DNA of 21,597 bases from positions 61,793 through 83,389 of the forward strand of contig BEXV01001144.1 of assembly GCA_003118195.1 (NCBI GenBank). Direction: 5' to 3'. Below, piece after piece: positions 1-10,143 of this stretch (its first letter is position 1; each line of letters opens with the position of its first letter). A program made the translations under genes and the position numbers. The notes under the pieces are model-generated. The model saw only the letters and a list, made by a program, of their open reading frames with translations, ran no database searches and had not been told where the DNA came from. Source of the stretch: Hemicentrotus pulcherrimus (lineage: Eukaryota > Echinodermata > Echinoidea > Camarodonta > Strongylocentrotidae).

Positions 1-589
1 TTATGATACTGCTGCTATTACTACTACAACAACTACAACTACTATGAAGAGGTAAATGAGGAAAAAGGGGTAGGTGAAGAATCATTTCAGCGATATTAGT
101 CAGTATATTCTCAATGATTGAGGAATACACATACTTATTACATATTCCGTGGTAAGAATGAAGTAAGCGAGGGAAAATGAAGGCAATGACAAACTAAAGC
201 GAGAGAGAGAGAGAGACAGAATATGGCCGGTTCAAATAAAGTTTCCTTTAAATCAGACCCAGTACTAAGGATCTTTTTATCTGTCATGTTTTTGTTATTT
301 GGTGGCTTTTGACGCTACATAGAAATGCCGTCTTCTGTCACCAAATATTGTTCAAATAGCATTGTAGAGACGATGAACAACTACTAACGCAAAGTCGTTA
401 GCCATGAGAATGTCAATTTCTATCTCGTTCTGCTAAATAATCCGAACAATAGAATCAACCAAGTGGAATCGACTGTTAAACGAATTAATCATGAGTTCTG
501 AAATTTCAATTTGGTACTGCAGGTAATAATAATTTTAAAGAGCAGCAATGGCGAACTATTGTCGCTAAAATTGTTGCTTTAATAGTTTT

Positions 590-1478
590 TTGACGGCTTT
601 TGACGCTACAATCTAGAGGAGAATCGATGAATATCGAGAGAAATAAACTTAATTTTCAGAGTCCATAAAGACATGACGTCATAATATGCATTTTTGTATT
701 TTGACTTTCCAAGGCCATTATGATGACTTCAAGATGGACTTAATGTCTAAAAGAGATATGAAATGATATCTCCGACTCATACTCAATCTAAATATGGACA
801 AAAAATAGGCAGTCCTTATTAATCTCAATGGACTTTTTATGGGCATGTTTTTGCCCTTATATGCTATGTAATACGAAAATCGCGCGTACAGACGGCTATG
901 TTGAAAGGACGTTCATTCCGTTATTAATAGCGATAAAGAGATAAACATTGTATCAAATTGTTCGGAAAAATATGAGGAATGTTCTGTCAAAATTTTTTGC
1001 TGGGCGATTATTTTTGGTTCGGCCGTGACGGACGAAAACGTGCAAAAATGCGTGTTTTGCGTGAGTTTTTATGAAATGCTTGCAATGGCCTGAAACGTAT
1101 GCAAAAGAAATTTAGGACGATTTTGAGCCATTTGAAATTTTTGCGCGCATTTATTGATCGGAAATTGACCGGACAAATATTGACCTTGACCGTGATAATT
1201 TTGAATGAGAAATTGCCTTCTGTTACGGAGATATGGTCACGAGTTGATTTTCACAAAATGGCGCCTAGATGACGTCATGATGACCTTGAGTCACTGAAAA
1301 GTCACGCAGTTCTAAGTTAGACTGGGATTCATCATAGCAAGTTTCATGACAATGGGTTAATCCATTCTTGAGATTTCTTGAGAACAAAATCGAGGAAGAA
1401 TAATAATATTTTTGTGTGAATTATAAAAATCTTGACGAAGTCAATAGGTGATACGTATAATTCGTACGTATCACCCAA
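590..1478. repeat. Unclassified repeat segment (also at 10147-11035)
   Basis: No open frame of note. It is present twice in the window only because it lies in the 3-kb block. It has two perfect TGACGTCA sites (674-681 and 1270-1277) and a perfect 11-bp hairpin GGTGATACGTA / TACGTATCACC with a 7-nt loop (1447-1475). No coding remains or terminal repeats were recognised. Confidence 0.5.
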
Positions 1479-2290
1479 TGACACATTATTTGGAAAGCAT
1501 AGATCCTCCTCTTTCATTTGATGCAACTCATATGATTCCTTTTCACGCATGAGTGATTACAAGCAATTTGAAAAGAGGAAACCGAAAAGTCATACGGTGG
1601 GCGGTAACTGGATTTTAAAGAGAAAATCACATTTCTAGAAAGTTCAATTCCTTCTCTTCTATATGACACTTCAATCGGGTCAAATGAGCCAGGAATAACA
1701 AAGTTCTGTTTGTTTAAAGTAATGCTTGCATTTCCATAATTTGATCAAACGAGTTTGTGTTCACCGGCTGCCTGCCATAGCAACTAAAAGAGTTGACAAA
1801 AGACTTAACTCCGTTTCGTTGAAGATCAGCCATGCATCAGGTCTTCTGTCTCCTTTGTGCATGGCTGATCGTCAACGAAACAGAGTTAAGTTTTTTTGTC
1901 AACTCTGTTAGTTGCTACGGCAGGCAGCCTGTGAACACGAACTCGTTTGATCAAATTATGGAATGCAAGCATTACTTTGAACAAACAACGCTTTTTTATT
2001 CCTGGCTCATTTTTCCTGATTGAGGTGTCATATGAAAGGGTAGAAATTGAACTTTCTAGAAATGTGATTTTCTCCTTGAAATTCAGATACCGCCCGCTAA
2101 ATAACTTTTTGGCTTCCTCTCTTTAAATTGCTTTTAATTATTCATGCGTTGAATATGCATCATATGATTGCATCAAATGAAAGCGGAGACTCTAAGCTTT
2201 TCAAATATGTGTCGTTTATTAATCATAATTGTGATTAAGTTATGATAAAACATCGATAGTTGTCGGTTTCGTTTTTTCTGGGACGCACTG
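1479..2290. mobile_element. Fold-back element with mariner-like right end
   Basis: Two long inverted arms, about 1479-1836 and 1858-2215, fold around a 21-bp centre (1837-1857). The innermost 13 bp (GATCAGCCATGCA / TGCATGGCTGATC) are perfectly complementary and the outer arms are imperfect. Right of the palindrome the element continues to TTCTGGGACGCACTG at 2290, followed by TA. Read inward this is CAGTGCGTCCCAGAAAAAA, a Tc1/mariner-type terminus. The matching left terminus is not found, so the left end looks truncated or replaced. Short ORFs in the arms are mirror reads and not genes. It is non-autonomous, since no transposase is visible. Confidence 0.7.
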
Positions 2291-2490
2291 TATATAAGTG
2301 TGCTTTCTTTATTTGATCATCGACAGAAACAAAATTCTAGGACACGATTTTTTCGAAGTGTGACCAGATTCAAAGTATGCTTAAATGGGGGCATTGATGT
2401 ATGTAGAAAAACAGGATTAAGACCCCGCGCAACGCTCCGAAATGTAAAAGAAGAATAAGAAAACAAAATTGAGATTCGCCTTTATGTCTA
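2291..2490. repeat. Flanking repeat of the fold-back element
   Basis: Starts TATATAAGTGTGCTTTC directly after the terminus and contains TTTGATCATC, GACCAGATTCAA and GAAATGTAAAAGAAGAATAAG. A diverged copy lies at 13548-13750 without the element. A second identical copy is at 11848-12047. Confidence 0.7.
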
Positions 2491-2813
2491 GACGTTGCAT
2501 AATGCATTTCGCATTGATCTCCCATCTCAGAGTGTGATAGACGTTATTAATATGGATAATACGGATTAAGCTGTCCGGGTCTTGGGAGCATAATGCTTCA
2601 AAACAAATCGACCGAGCTGTTTTTTTTTTCTTTATTCGGGGGATATTTCTACTGTTTATTTTATTTTCATTGCCACCCTTCGAAAATGAATTTATTATGC
2701 ATTTCATGGAGGAAAGTTTACATAGGAGAACTATATATATTTATACATATGAATTATTAGTGGACTTATTTTGCTTTCTGATGGATTCGTACAATATAGC
2801 AGCTAGAGCTTGA

Positions 2814-2856
2814 GGGGCCTGGCAGAGCCCCTGTCGGGAATTCCGGGGCGGAGCCC
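2814..2856. repeat. GC-rich double hairpin (also at 12371-12413)
   Basis: GGGGC-CTGGCAGA-GCCCC followed by GGGGC-GGA-GCCCC, in strongly AT-rich surroundings. Function is unknown. It could form adjacent small stems in DNA or RNA. Confidence 0.6.
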
Positions 2857-2922
2857 CAGGACACTTTCGAGTTTATTTGACTTACAAGAGAGGATTCGTT
2901 TTGAGAGAGAAAGAGAGCTAAT

Positions 2923-2977
2923 TTCTAAAATGAAATGAAAGGATTCTTGAAAGTCTAATAGCCCTTTCATTTTAGAA
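2923..2977. repeat. Small inverted repeat (also at 12480-12534)
   Basis: TTCTAAAATGAAATGAAAGG pairs with CCTTTCATTTTAGAA (2963-2977), with a 5-bp slip. It may be the terminus of a small element. No target-site duplication was identified. Confidence 0.5.
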
Positions 2978-3032
2978 GTGAACTCTAATCCATCTCTTGA
3001 TATATAAATTGCGCTGCTCCTATAGTGTCCTC

Positions 3033-3033
3033 N
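3033..3033. other. Single undetermined base at a suspicious junction
   Basis: An 'n' sits between lipoxygenase coding sequence (right) and the 3-kb repeat (left). It may mark a gap or a join rather than one unread base. Confidence 0.7.
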
Positions 3034-3149
3034 GGCAGGATCCCAGTGTACAGCTCGCCAATGTCATCCAGCTTTTTCCAGTCATTGGAGGTTATTTTGA
3101 TGGTGGTTGTTTGTAACATCAGTTTAGCTTTGAGTTTTACGATGTCCCA
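3034..3149 (-). CDS. Lipoxygenase exon 3: start of catalytic domain, cut by 'n'
   Basis: The exon starts after a long pyrimidine tract and CAG acceptor (AG at 3151-3150). It encodes 38 codons from WDIVKLKAKL through SNDWKKLDDIGELYTGIL, plus two bases (CC) before an undetermined base at 3033. The W-x-x-L-x-D segment after a helical stretch matches the early catalytic domain of animal lipoxygenases, where 'SW..LDD' precedes the WxED/FxxQFLNG region. CCN would be proline whatever the base. Left of the 'n', apart from one base (3032), the sequence belongs to the 3-kb repeat that recurs at 12588, and no lipoxygenase coding continues there. The true exon end is therefore unknown. The ORF extension to the right of 3149 is intron, not an alternative start. 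Confidence 0.82.
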
Positions 3150-3656
3150 CTGAGAAAAAAGAGAAGATGGAGAAAGAAATTGATTAGAATATGCGCAGTG
3201 CAATTGCACTTCTAGAAATCAATATAGGCCTAAATAATTCATTTTTGAATAAGCAAAGTTCATTCAAATATGGATAATCATTATTTTTCAACTGCCACCC
3301 AAATATATACAAAAATACGACCAATCAAAACAGTACGATAATGGAAGCTCTAGTATGAAGAATCGTTATGTCTAGTACTACAATTCAAACAGTGCGCATA
3401 CACTTTGGAAGAAAAAAATCTCTTTCATACAACATCTGGATGATTTTGGGTCATAATCATCCATGAGCTAGTTTATTGTATGAAACCGAGTTTTTATAAT
3501 ATTATATTCTTGCATATTAAATACATTAGAAATAACGGAAAGATGACTTCCAAAAAAAAATCGGATAAATGAACTCATTTTACGATACCCCGGTTGAGAA
3601 ATATAATTTTCATGGAAAACTTTATAATAGCTATGTAACTCGATTTTAATACATAC
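3150..3656 (-). other. Lipoxygenase intron 2 (507 bp)
   Basis: Lies between the GTATGT donor of the microexon and the TTTTTTCTCAG acceptor of exon 3. It is AT-rich. I see no gene or recognised repeat in it. Confidence 0.72.
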
Positions 3657-3701
3657 CTGGTAATCATTTGAGAATGATTCATCCATCGGAAACGTTTTGA
3701 T
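3657..3701 (-). CDS. Lipoxygenase exon 2: 45-bp microexon
   Basis: A 15-codon exon reading IKTFPMDESFSNDYQ on the minus strand. It is preceded by a pyrimidine-rich acceptor ending TTTCATTTAG (AG at 3703-3702) and followed by a strong GTATGT donor (3656-3651). Both junctions are phase 0, matching the phase-0 end of exon 1 and start of exon 3. The peptide falls exactly where animal lipoxygenases have the LPRDE-like segment (here FPMDE) just after the linker, so exon 1 - exon 2 - exon 3 reads as one continuous family-like protein. The splice sites and peptide are seen directly. The joining is inferred from phase and family order. Skipping this exon would keep the frame. Confidence 0.78.
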
Positions 3702-4320
3702 CTAAATGAAATAGAAATAATTTGTTGATCATTTAAGTTTCAAGTTTATTTTCAAGCTTATTTGTCTCAAATTTACAAGTAGTTTGAAGTGTATTTGTTT
3801 CACATTACATGAAACGGAATTCTCATAAATGACAAAATTATAACAAAAACGAAATATACTCAAAGTATGACATTATACTATGAAGTCTTTGTAAAGACGT
3901 CGAAATTAATTGTTTTAAATTCAAGTCAATTCGTATTATTAAACCATCTAAAAATAAAATAAACAGTATACAAATCATAAATGTATGAACATTATTGATA
4001 TAGAGTAGATGGTAAGGGTGCCCCCTAAAAACAAATGCTTGGTTAATTGGGCACCCAATAAATGAAGAAATATACATAGAATAAACACGAGATACAAAAC
4101 AAACTTAGTTTAAAAACAGNAATAATGACCTCTTCCCCAAATGCAATTATTGCATTTACATTTTTTGAAAATACATAAAAATAGTTTTTTTTTATTATTA
4201 ACAATCAGTTTGTTAGCATCGAATCAATCGGCTATTTTACATAAGTCATTATTGTTTTTGTTTTCTAACAAAAAAATGAAGCTAATAAGGGTTGAACTGA
4301 TGGTTGTATTGTCATAGAAT
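3702..4320. other. Intron stretch with nothing recognised
   Basis: AT-rich, with A and T runs. I see no gene, repeat family or conserved motif here. The ORF at 4077-3838 on the minus strand has no recognisable content. Confidence 0.5.
4120..4120. other. Second single undetermined base
   Basis: An 'n' in AT-rich intron sequence with no evident change of content on either side. Confidence 0.6.
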
Positions 4321-4325
4321 AAGAC

Positions 4326-5738
4326 TTAATCAAAAAATGAAGATGCTGTAGATAAATCAATAACATAAATTAGAAAGAGGAGCAGGCCCAGTATGGAGCC
4401 TTGGGGGATCTCATACACGGCTGTCGGCTGTCTAGTATTGGGAATTACAATTATTAAATGAAGTATAGTTACGTCGATCAAGTAAGTACATGTAGCTCTG
4501 AAACCATTCCCACACTGCTCCTCTAATACCATAATGGGATAATCTATATAAAAGTATGTAATGGTCTATAAGGTCGAAGGCTTTTGACAAGTCTAGAGAT
4601 ATTCCAAATGAGTGATAATTATTATCGATATTAGTTCAAAGAGTGTTTTTTAAATCAATTAATGCATGTTCACCGGAATGTCCTGCCCTGAAGTTATACT
4701 GACAATTATTTGATTTAAAAAAAAAATCTATCCAAATAAGAAATTAAAGAAAATAAAAACATGGTAAATGTTAATCACCTTCTTAAAATAAAGGAATTAT
4801 TAGGTACTACTCCTGAACCAAAAGATATATTAAATAAATGGACTACAGGGGGTTGATATGAAGTGGATTACTTTTTTACAACACAACTATTTTACAGTTT
4901 TCATTAAACACTAGTTTGACTACTTCAAAGAAACTTGTATAGGCATCGTCAATATTACGTACAAATACTATATCAATCCAATCAAATGAGAGTATATCTT
5001 TTAGTAAAATTTATATTGTAATCAGTTTTAGGATAGGACCTTGTATTATGGGTAAAAAAAAAAATAGGTAAATGGTCATTTGTATCATCATATATTATTC
5101 CAGAGGAAAATGGCTTTTTACAGACATTTGGAAATATATTGTCAGAGTTGTCGAGCCTTGTGCTTTTCTCGTTGGTCTGTTAATTAAGGATTGAAAAGAA
5201 TTATTATATATATAAAATATTAACAAAGTCATTAATATTTGCAATTGATGAGGTGTTCAGTAAGTTTTATATTTCAGTCACCAATAATATATGTCCTTGT
5301 TTTCATTTAACATTTTATTAAGGCATGTATTTACATCATCATTAAAATCAGCTATATTTGAACCAAGAAGTTTGTTTGAACTAGGATCACCATAAATTAT
5401 TCCGACAATTACATTTTTCCGATAATATTTCAATTTCTAGAAAGAGAGACTCACATAAATTTTGCGTCAAAGTTATGTCCGCTCTTTCTTTTACATTCAA
5501 TGAATCATGGATTAACATGGCTACTCCACCACCTCTACTCTTTGTTCTGTCACGATGAAGAAAACTGTAATTTTCTAAACGGAATAATTCCTTAGGTGTC
5601 AATGGGTGTATCAATGTTTTACTGAAACCATATATTTAACAAAATTGTATTTATATGTTTCGTAATAAAATCATGTATATTATCAACATTTTTGTTTAGG
5701 CTTCTAGCGTTAAAATGGAGTAAATCATTATCAAAGTT
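4326..5738 (-). mobile_element. Degenerate LINE A (endonuclease plus part of reverse transcriptase)
   Basis: Non-LTR retrotransposon remnant reading right to left. It begins with an endonuclease start (LLHFNARSLNKNVDN near 5720-5670), then RLENYSFLHRDRTKSRGGGV (5580-5520) and NVIVGIIYGDPSSN (about 5410-5370), an eroded linker, then reverse transcriptase pieces NFRAGHSGEHALIDL (about 4700), SLDLSKAFDLIDH (about 4590) and PQGSILGLLLFLIYVIDL (about 4400-4345). It stops before the DD-containing motif, so it is 3'-truncated. Many frameshifts and stops show it is dead. The sequence fits the Jockey/CR1 group. It differs from LINE B, so it is a separate family. Confidence 0.85.
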
Positions 5739-5739
5739 C

Positions 5740-7680
5740 ATTTCAGTTCAATTCAATTCAATTCAATTTTATTTCACATCTCTTTAAAAACACATCAAAA
5801 GATATACAAACAAATCATTATAAATTAAAACAATATAAAAATTTATTTAAAAAAAACCCCATTCATTGACATGGTACTATGAAAGAAGGATGAAGGGTGG
5901 TTTATGCGAGGGATCAACAAAGGCCATTGGCCTGTCAAGGTTGATCCCCTTTAATACCAACCTTCAAGAGAAATACATTATACAAAATATAAACATAAAA
6001 ACAATCATACAAACAAATATTATTTTATTTGTTTGTTTGATTGTTTTTATAGCATTTTATACCATAATCACATTAAAAAAAAACAACATAACTATTTACA
6101 TAAATCACTTAAAAGGAAATTAGATCAAATAAAACTACTCACAATTAAGAAGATAACATTTATATTTTTTCCTGAATGTAAGAACAGTGGATATTTCTTT
6201 TAATACGTTTGGCAACCCATTCCAAAGCCGTGGGCCTTTAAAACTTACTGTGGTTCTTGAAAAGTTAAAAATATAAAAAGGTACATACATTTTATTGGAA
6301 TTTCTTGTTTTATACTTATTGATGTTGCTAATATATTCGAAATCATGAAAGTTATTGGGCAATAGTTGTTTAGAATAAGAAACATAAACGATGCTAGTTG
6401 TAATTTATTTATATAAAAAATATCTAATATGTTTAACTTTTTAAATAATTGTTGGGTATGTGCTAAATAGTTTGATTTGGTAATTGCTCGTATTGCACGT
6501 TTCTGTAGTAAAAACAATTTTTTTGATAAATAAAATGAGCAACCACCCCATACAATGTTAGAATACATAAGATGTGATAGAATTATACAGTTATACAAAT
6601 TTGTTAAATCTTCAGTGGTAAAATGTGTTTTAAAATATTAAAGACTCCGATGGATTTAGATATTTTTAAAGCAATGTAATTAACATGCTCCTTCCAGTTG
6701 CTAGTTTTCATCAATGATTACTCCAAGAAATTTAGTACTGGTTTCTCTCTTTATACTTAGATCATTAAGATCAATATTTATTACATCATCTTGTATTCTA
6801 CAATTCCTACTCTTAAAGATCATAAAACATGTTTTATCGCGGTTAATGTAGAGATTATTGGCTGTAAACCAAGTTTGTATGTTTTTCATTTCTGAATTTA
6901 ATAAATTATTTAATGCAAGTAGGTCTTTACCTGATAAAAAAAACTTGTGTCATCTGCAAATAAAATTATTGATAAAATATTGCTAACATATTGCAGATCA
7001 TTAATATAAAGTAAAAATAAAAGGGGGCCGAGATTAGATCCCTTAGGTACACCTACTGAAATACTTTTATATTCTGATTTAAAATTATCAACGCTTACAC
7101 ATTGCTTCCTATTGCACAAATAACTTTTAAACCACTGTATTGCATGTCCTTCTTATTCCATAATATTTCATTTTTTTTTAATAGTAAAATTTAATGGTCA
7201 ATACAGTCAAACGCCTTTGACAAGTCTAAAAAGAGAGCTATAACTATGTGTTTCTTTTCAAAGGCTTTGGCAATTGTATCTGTTAATTCAATTAATGCAT
7301 GGGTAGTACTGTATCCTTTTCTAAAGCCAAATTGTATATTGTGCAAAATATTGTGTTTTTCAATAAAAGAAATTAATTTATCATAAACAATTTTTTCCAA
7401 AATTTTACTAAAAATTAATAAAATAGAGATTGGTCTATAATTATTCACCACATTTTTACTGCCATTCTTAAATATTGGTATAACTTAAGCTATTTTTAAT
7501 GCATTATGGAATATGTCTTTTTCAAGAGAAGAATTAAATATATTGCACAAAGGAGACACAATTGCATTAATAGAAGATTTTTAACAATTTTAGCACTAAT
7601 TTCATCGTAACCAGGACATTTACTAACATCAAAACTCGATATAGTATAAATCATAGTAGATTCAGCTTAAAGTCAGCTGA
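5740..7680 (-). mobile_element. Degenerate LINE B, 3' two thirds with TTCAA tail
   Basis: Non-LTR retrotransposon of the Jockey/CR1 group, minus strand. Reverse transcriptase blocks in order: CPGYDEISAKIVKNL (about 7650-7590), NNYRPISILLIFSKILEK (7446-7393), FGFRKGYSTTHALIEL, LDLSKAFDCIDH (ending 7191), GVPKGSNLGPLLFLLYINDL (about 7060-7000) and LFADDTSFF (about 6960). Next come the thumb and C-terminal part with FKGPRLWNGLPNVLKE, ending at 6135. A 3' UTR of about 370 bp follows and ends in a (TTCAA)n/(TTGAA)n tail at 5746-5768, typical of these elements. Coding is split over at least five frames, so it is inactive. The endonuclease is missing. Confidence 0.88.
5746..5768. repeat. (TTCAA)n microsatellite tail of LINE B
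   Basis: Four to five TTCAA units. They mark the 3' end of LINE B and abut the endonuclease start of LINE A. Confidence 0.8.
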
Positions 7681-7791
7681 TAGCCAGTATCCATTCGGAT
7701 TACAAGACAGGTCAGTTAATACCAGGGTCAATATCTGATAAATTATCCTCTTCAGTCGGGTTTATGGAAAGCCGTTTTATCATTTAAACAT

Positions 7792-7919
7792 ATTTCTTGA
7801 TATCAAGAAATTAATTCTTGACATCACGAACTCAATTCTCGATATCAAGAATTACCATTGCTTTACAACGTAAAATTATTTCTTGATATCAAGAAATCGA
7901 ATTCGTGATATCAAGAGCC
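7792..7919. repeat. Array of GATATC-centred palindromes
   Basis: Five units of about 20 bp at 7792, 7813, 7834, 7878 and 7900. The units at 7792-7811 and 7878-7897 are perfect 20-bp palindromes (ATTTCTTGATATCAAGAAAT). The others carry one to several changes. Spacing is 21-22 bp within each cluster. It is bounded by the LINE B 5' truncation on the left and the tandem array on the right. Confidence 0.85.
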
Positions 7920-7930
7920 CTAATAAACAT

Positions 7931-8121
7931 AATGAGGCCTAGCGAGGGAAAATGAAGGAAATGACAAACAAGTGAGAGAGAGAGAGAATATGGTCGGGTT
8001 CAAATTGAGTGTTCTTTGAATTATTAGACCCAGTACTAAGGATCTTTTTATCTGCCAAGTTTTTGTTATTTGATGGCTTTTGACGCTACATAGAAATGCC
8101 GTATTTTGTCACAATCGGGAT
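7931..8121. repeat. Tandem array, partial unit U0
   Basis: Begins AGCGAGGGAAAATGAAGG and carries a short GA run (7973-7987) and the GACGCTACATAGAAATGCCG segment, as in 8651-8836. It then jumps to TAGAATGAATAA at 8122, lacking about 330 bp present in unit U1. Confidence 0.75.
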
Positions 8122-9172
8122 AGAATGAATAAAAGATAATGTGGTCATGTAAACAAGTGCATTATGCCCAATGTTAATCCCCTAGTACCAAAATCATGAT
8201 TGTTTCTCTAATTATTTCTCATAAATAATTTATTTCAATTTAAAATAGAAATTGTAATGTTTCTTTTTTTTTGGCTTGATAATATTTCAGCAACGAATTG
8301 ACAGTTTTGGTAGACATCTTGAATGTATCGTAGCAATACATTCTTGACACATGACGTATTGTGTATACGATAATAATGATAAGAAGAAGAAGAAGCCATA
8401 CAATAACACTAACACATACTTACTATGATAATGATTATAATTACGATATTTACTATAATAATAGATTTAACAATGATAATAATGACTATTATGATACTGC
8501 TGCTATTACTACTACAACAACTAAAACTACTATGAAGAGGTAAATGAGGAAAAAGGGGTAGGTGAAGAATCATTTCAGCGATATTAGTCAGTATATTCTC
8601 AATGATTGAGGCATACACATACATATTACATATTCCATGGTAAGAATGAAGTAAGCGAGGGAAAATGAAGGCAATGACAAACGAGAGCGAGAGAGAGAGC
8701 GAGAGAGAGAGAGACAGAATATGGCCGGTTCAAATAAAGTTTCCTTTAAATCAGACCAAGTACGAAGGATCTTTTTATCTGTCATGTTTTTGTTATTTGG
8801 TGGCTTTTGACGCTTCATAGAAATGCCGTCTTATGTCATCAAATATTGTTCAAAGGGCATTGTAGGGACGATGAACAACTACCAACGCAAAATCGTGAGC
8901 CATGAGATTGTCAATTTCTATCTCGTTCTGCTTAATAATCCGAACAATAGAATCAACCAAGTGGAATCGACTGTTAAACGAATTAATCATGAGTTCTGTA
9001 ATTTCAGTTTGGTACTGCACGTCATAATAGTTTTAAAGAGCAGCAATGGCGAACTATTGTCGCTAAAATTGTTGATTTAATAGATTGCTTAAATTACCAT
9101 GAGACATCAAGCTACATAGAACTATGACCGACACACATGATATTGTTTTGAAAACAGTCTGAAAATTGGAGG
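8122..9172. repeat. Tandem array, unit U1 (about 1.05 kb)
   Basis: Starts TAGAATGAATAAAAGATAATG, which recurs as TAGAATGAATAAGAG at 9173. Inside are a cryptic trinucleotide-rich stretch (8370-8545), a GA tract (8683-8714) and a segment ending in TCGCTAAAATTG. Substitutions and small indels relative to U2 show an older tandem duplication. The ORFs across it are low-complexity reading of repeats, not genes. Confidence 0.85.
8683..8714. repeat. GA microsatellite in unit U1
   Basis: Almost pure GA with a GAGC interruption. Equivalent tracts are at 201-218 and 9758-9775 (18 bp each) and a shorter one at 7973-7987. Tract length varies among the tandem units, as expected for a microsatellite. Confidence 0.9.
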
Positions 9173-10143
9173 TAGAATGAATAAGAGATAATGTGGTCAT
9201 GTAAACAAGTGCATTATGCCCAATGTTAATCCCCTAGTACCAAAATCATGATTGTTTCTCTACTTATTTCTCATAAATAATTTATTTCAATTTAAAATAG
9301 AAGTTGTAATGTTTCTTTTTTTGGCTTGATAATATTTCAGCAACGAATTGACAGTTTTGGTACACATCTTAAATGTATCGTAGCAATACATTCTTGACAC
9401 ATGACGTATTGTGTATACGATAATTATGATAAGGAGAAGAAGAAGCCATAAAAATAACTATAAGAATAATAACAGTAACACATACTTACTATGATAATGA
9501 TTATAATTACGACATTTACTATAATAATAGATTTAACAATGATAATAATAATGACTATTATGATACTGCTGCTATTACTACTACAACAACTACAACTACT
9601 ATGAAGAGGTAAATGAGGAAAAAGGGGTAGGTGAAGAATCATTTCAGCGATATTAGTCAGTATATTCTCAATGATTGAGGAATACACATACTTATTACAT
9701 ATTCCGTGGTAAGAATGAAGTAAGCGAGGGAAAATGAAGGCAATGACAAACTAAAGCGAGAGAGAGAGAGAGACAGAATATGGCCGGTTCAAATAAAGTT
9801 TCCTTTAAATCAGACCCAGTACTAAGGATCTTTTTATCTGTCATGTTTTTGTTATTTGGTGGCTTTTGACGCTACATAGAAATGCCGTCTTCTGTCACCA
9901 AATATTGTTCAAATAGCATTGTAGAGACGATGAACAACTACTAACGCAAAGTCGTTAGCCATGAGAATGTCAATTTCTATCTCGTTCTGCTAAATAATCC
10001 GAACAATAGAATCAACCAAGTGGAATCGACTGTTAAACGAATTAATCATGAGTTCTGAAATTTCAATTTGGTACTGCAGGTAATAATAATTTTAAAGAGC
10101 AGCAATGGCGAACTATTGTCGCTAAAATTGTTGCTTTAATAGT
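9173..10143. repeat. Tandem array, unit U2
   Basis: Second full unit, diverged from U1 by substitutions and small indels. From 9558 on it is also part of the 3-kb block. After about 10143 it departs from U1 and runs into the unclassified repeat. Confidence 0.85.

Larger units (their letters stand above)
1..3031. repeat. 3-kb near-identical repeat, copy 1 (cut by window start)
   Basis: Position n here matches position n+9557 throughout, with no indel at any point checked (1, 1344, 1726, 2417, 2821, 3031). Two substitutions were seen: 1381 A versus 10938 C, and 2884 A versus 12441 C. The match stops at 3031/12588, two bases before the 'n' at 3033. Contents: a tandem unit with a GA tract (1-590), an unclassified repeat (590-1478), a fold-back element (1479-2290), its flank (2291-2500), then a further unclassified stretch. 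No gene is recognised. The left end lies outside the window. Confidence 0.95.

Noticed and set aside
1726..2023. Overlapping small frames found twice in the window
   Set aside because: They lie in the arms of the fold-back palindrome and repeat only because the 3-kb block is duplicated.
2985..3209. Open frame with an ATG at 3209 in front of the lipoxygenase exon 3
   Set aside because: The part right of 3149 is a polypyrimidine tract and acceptor, so the ATG is intronic. The part left of 3033 is repeat sequence.
5866..6123. 85-codon plus-strand frame with a hydrophobic stretch
   Set aside because: It lies in the 3' UTR of LINE B on the opposite strand, and its hydrophobicity comes from AT-rich sequence.
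7792..7919. CRISPR-like array
   Set aside because: The units are palindromic with almost no spacer, the spacers are not unique, and the context is an animal intron.
8361..8624. Asparagine/tyrosine- and isoleucine-rich frames
   Set aside because: They are translations of a trinucleotide-rich simple sequence that recurs in each tandem unit.
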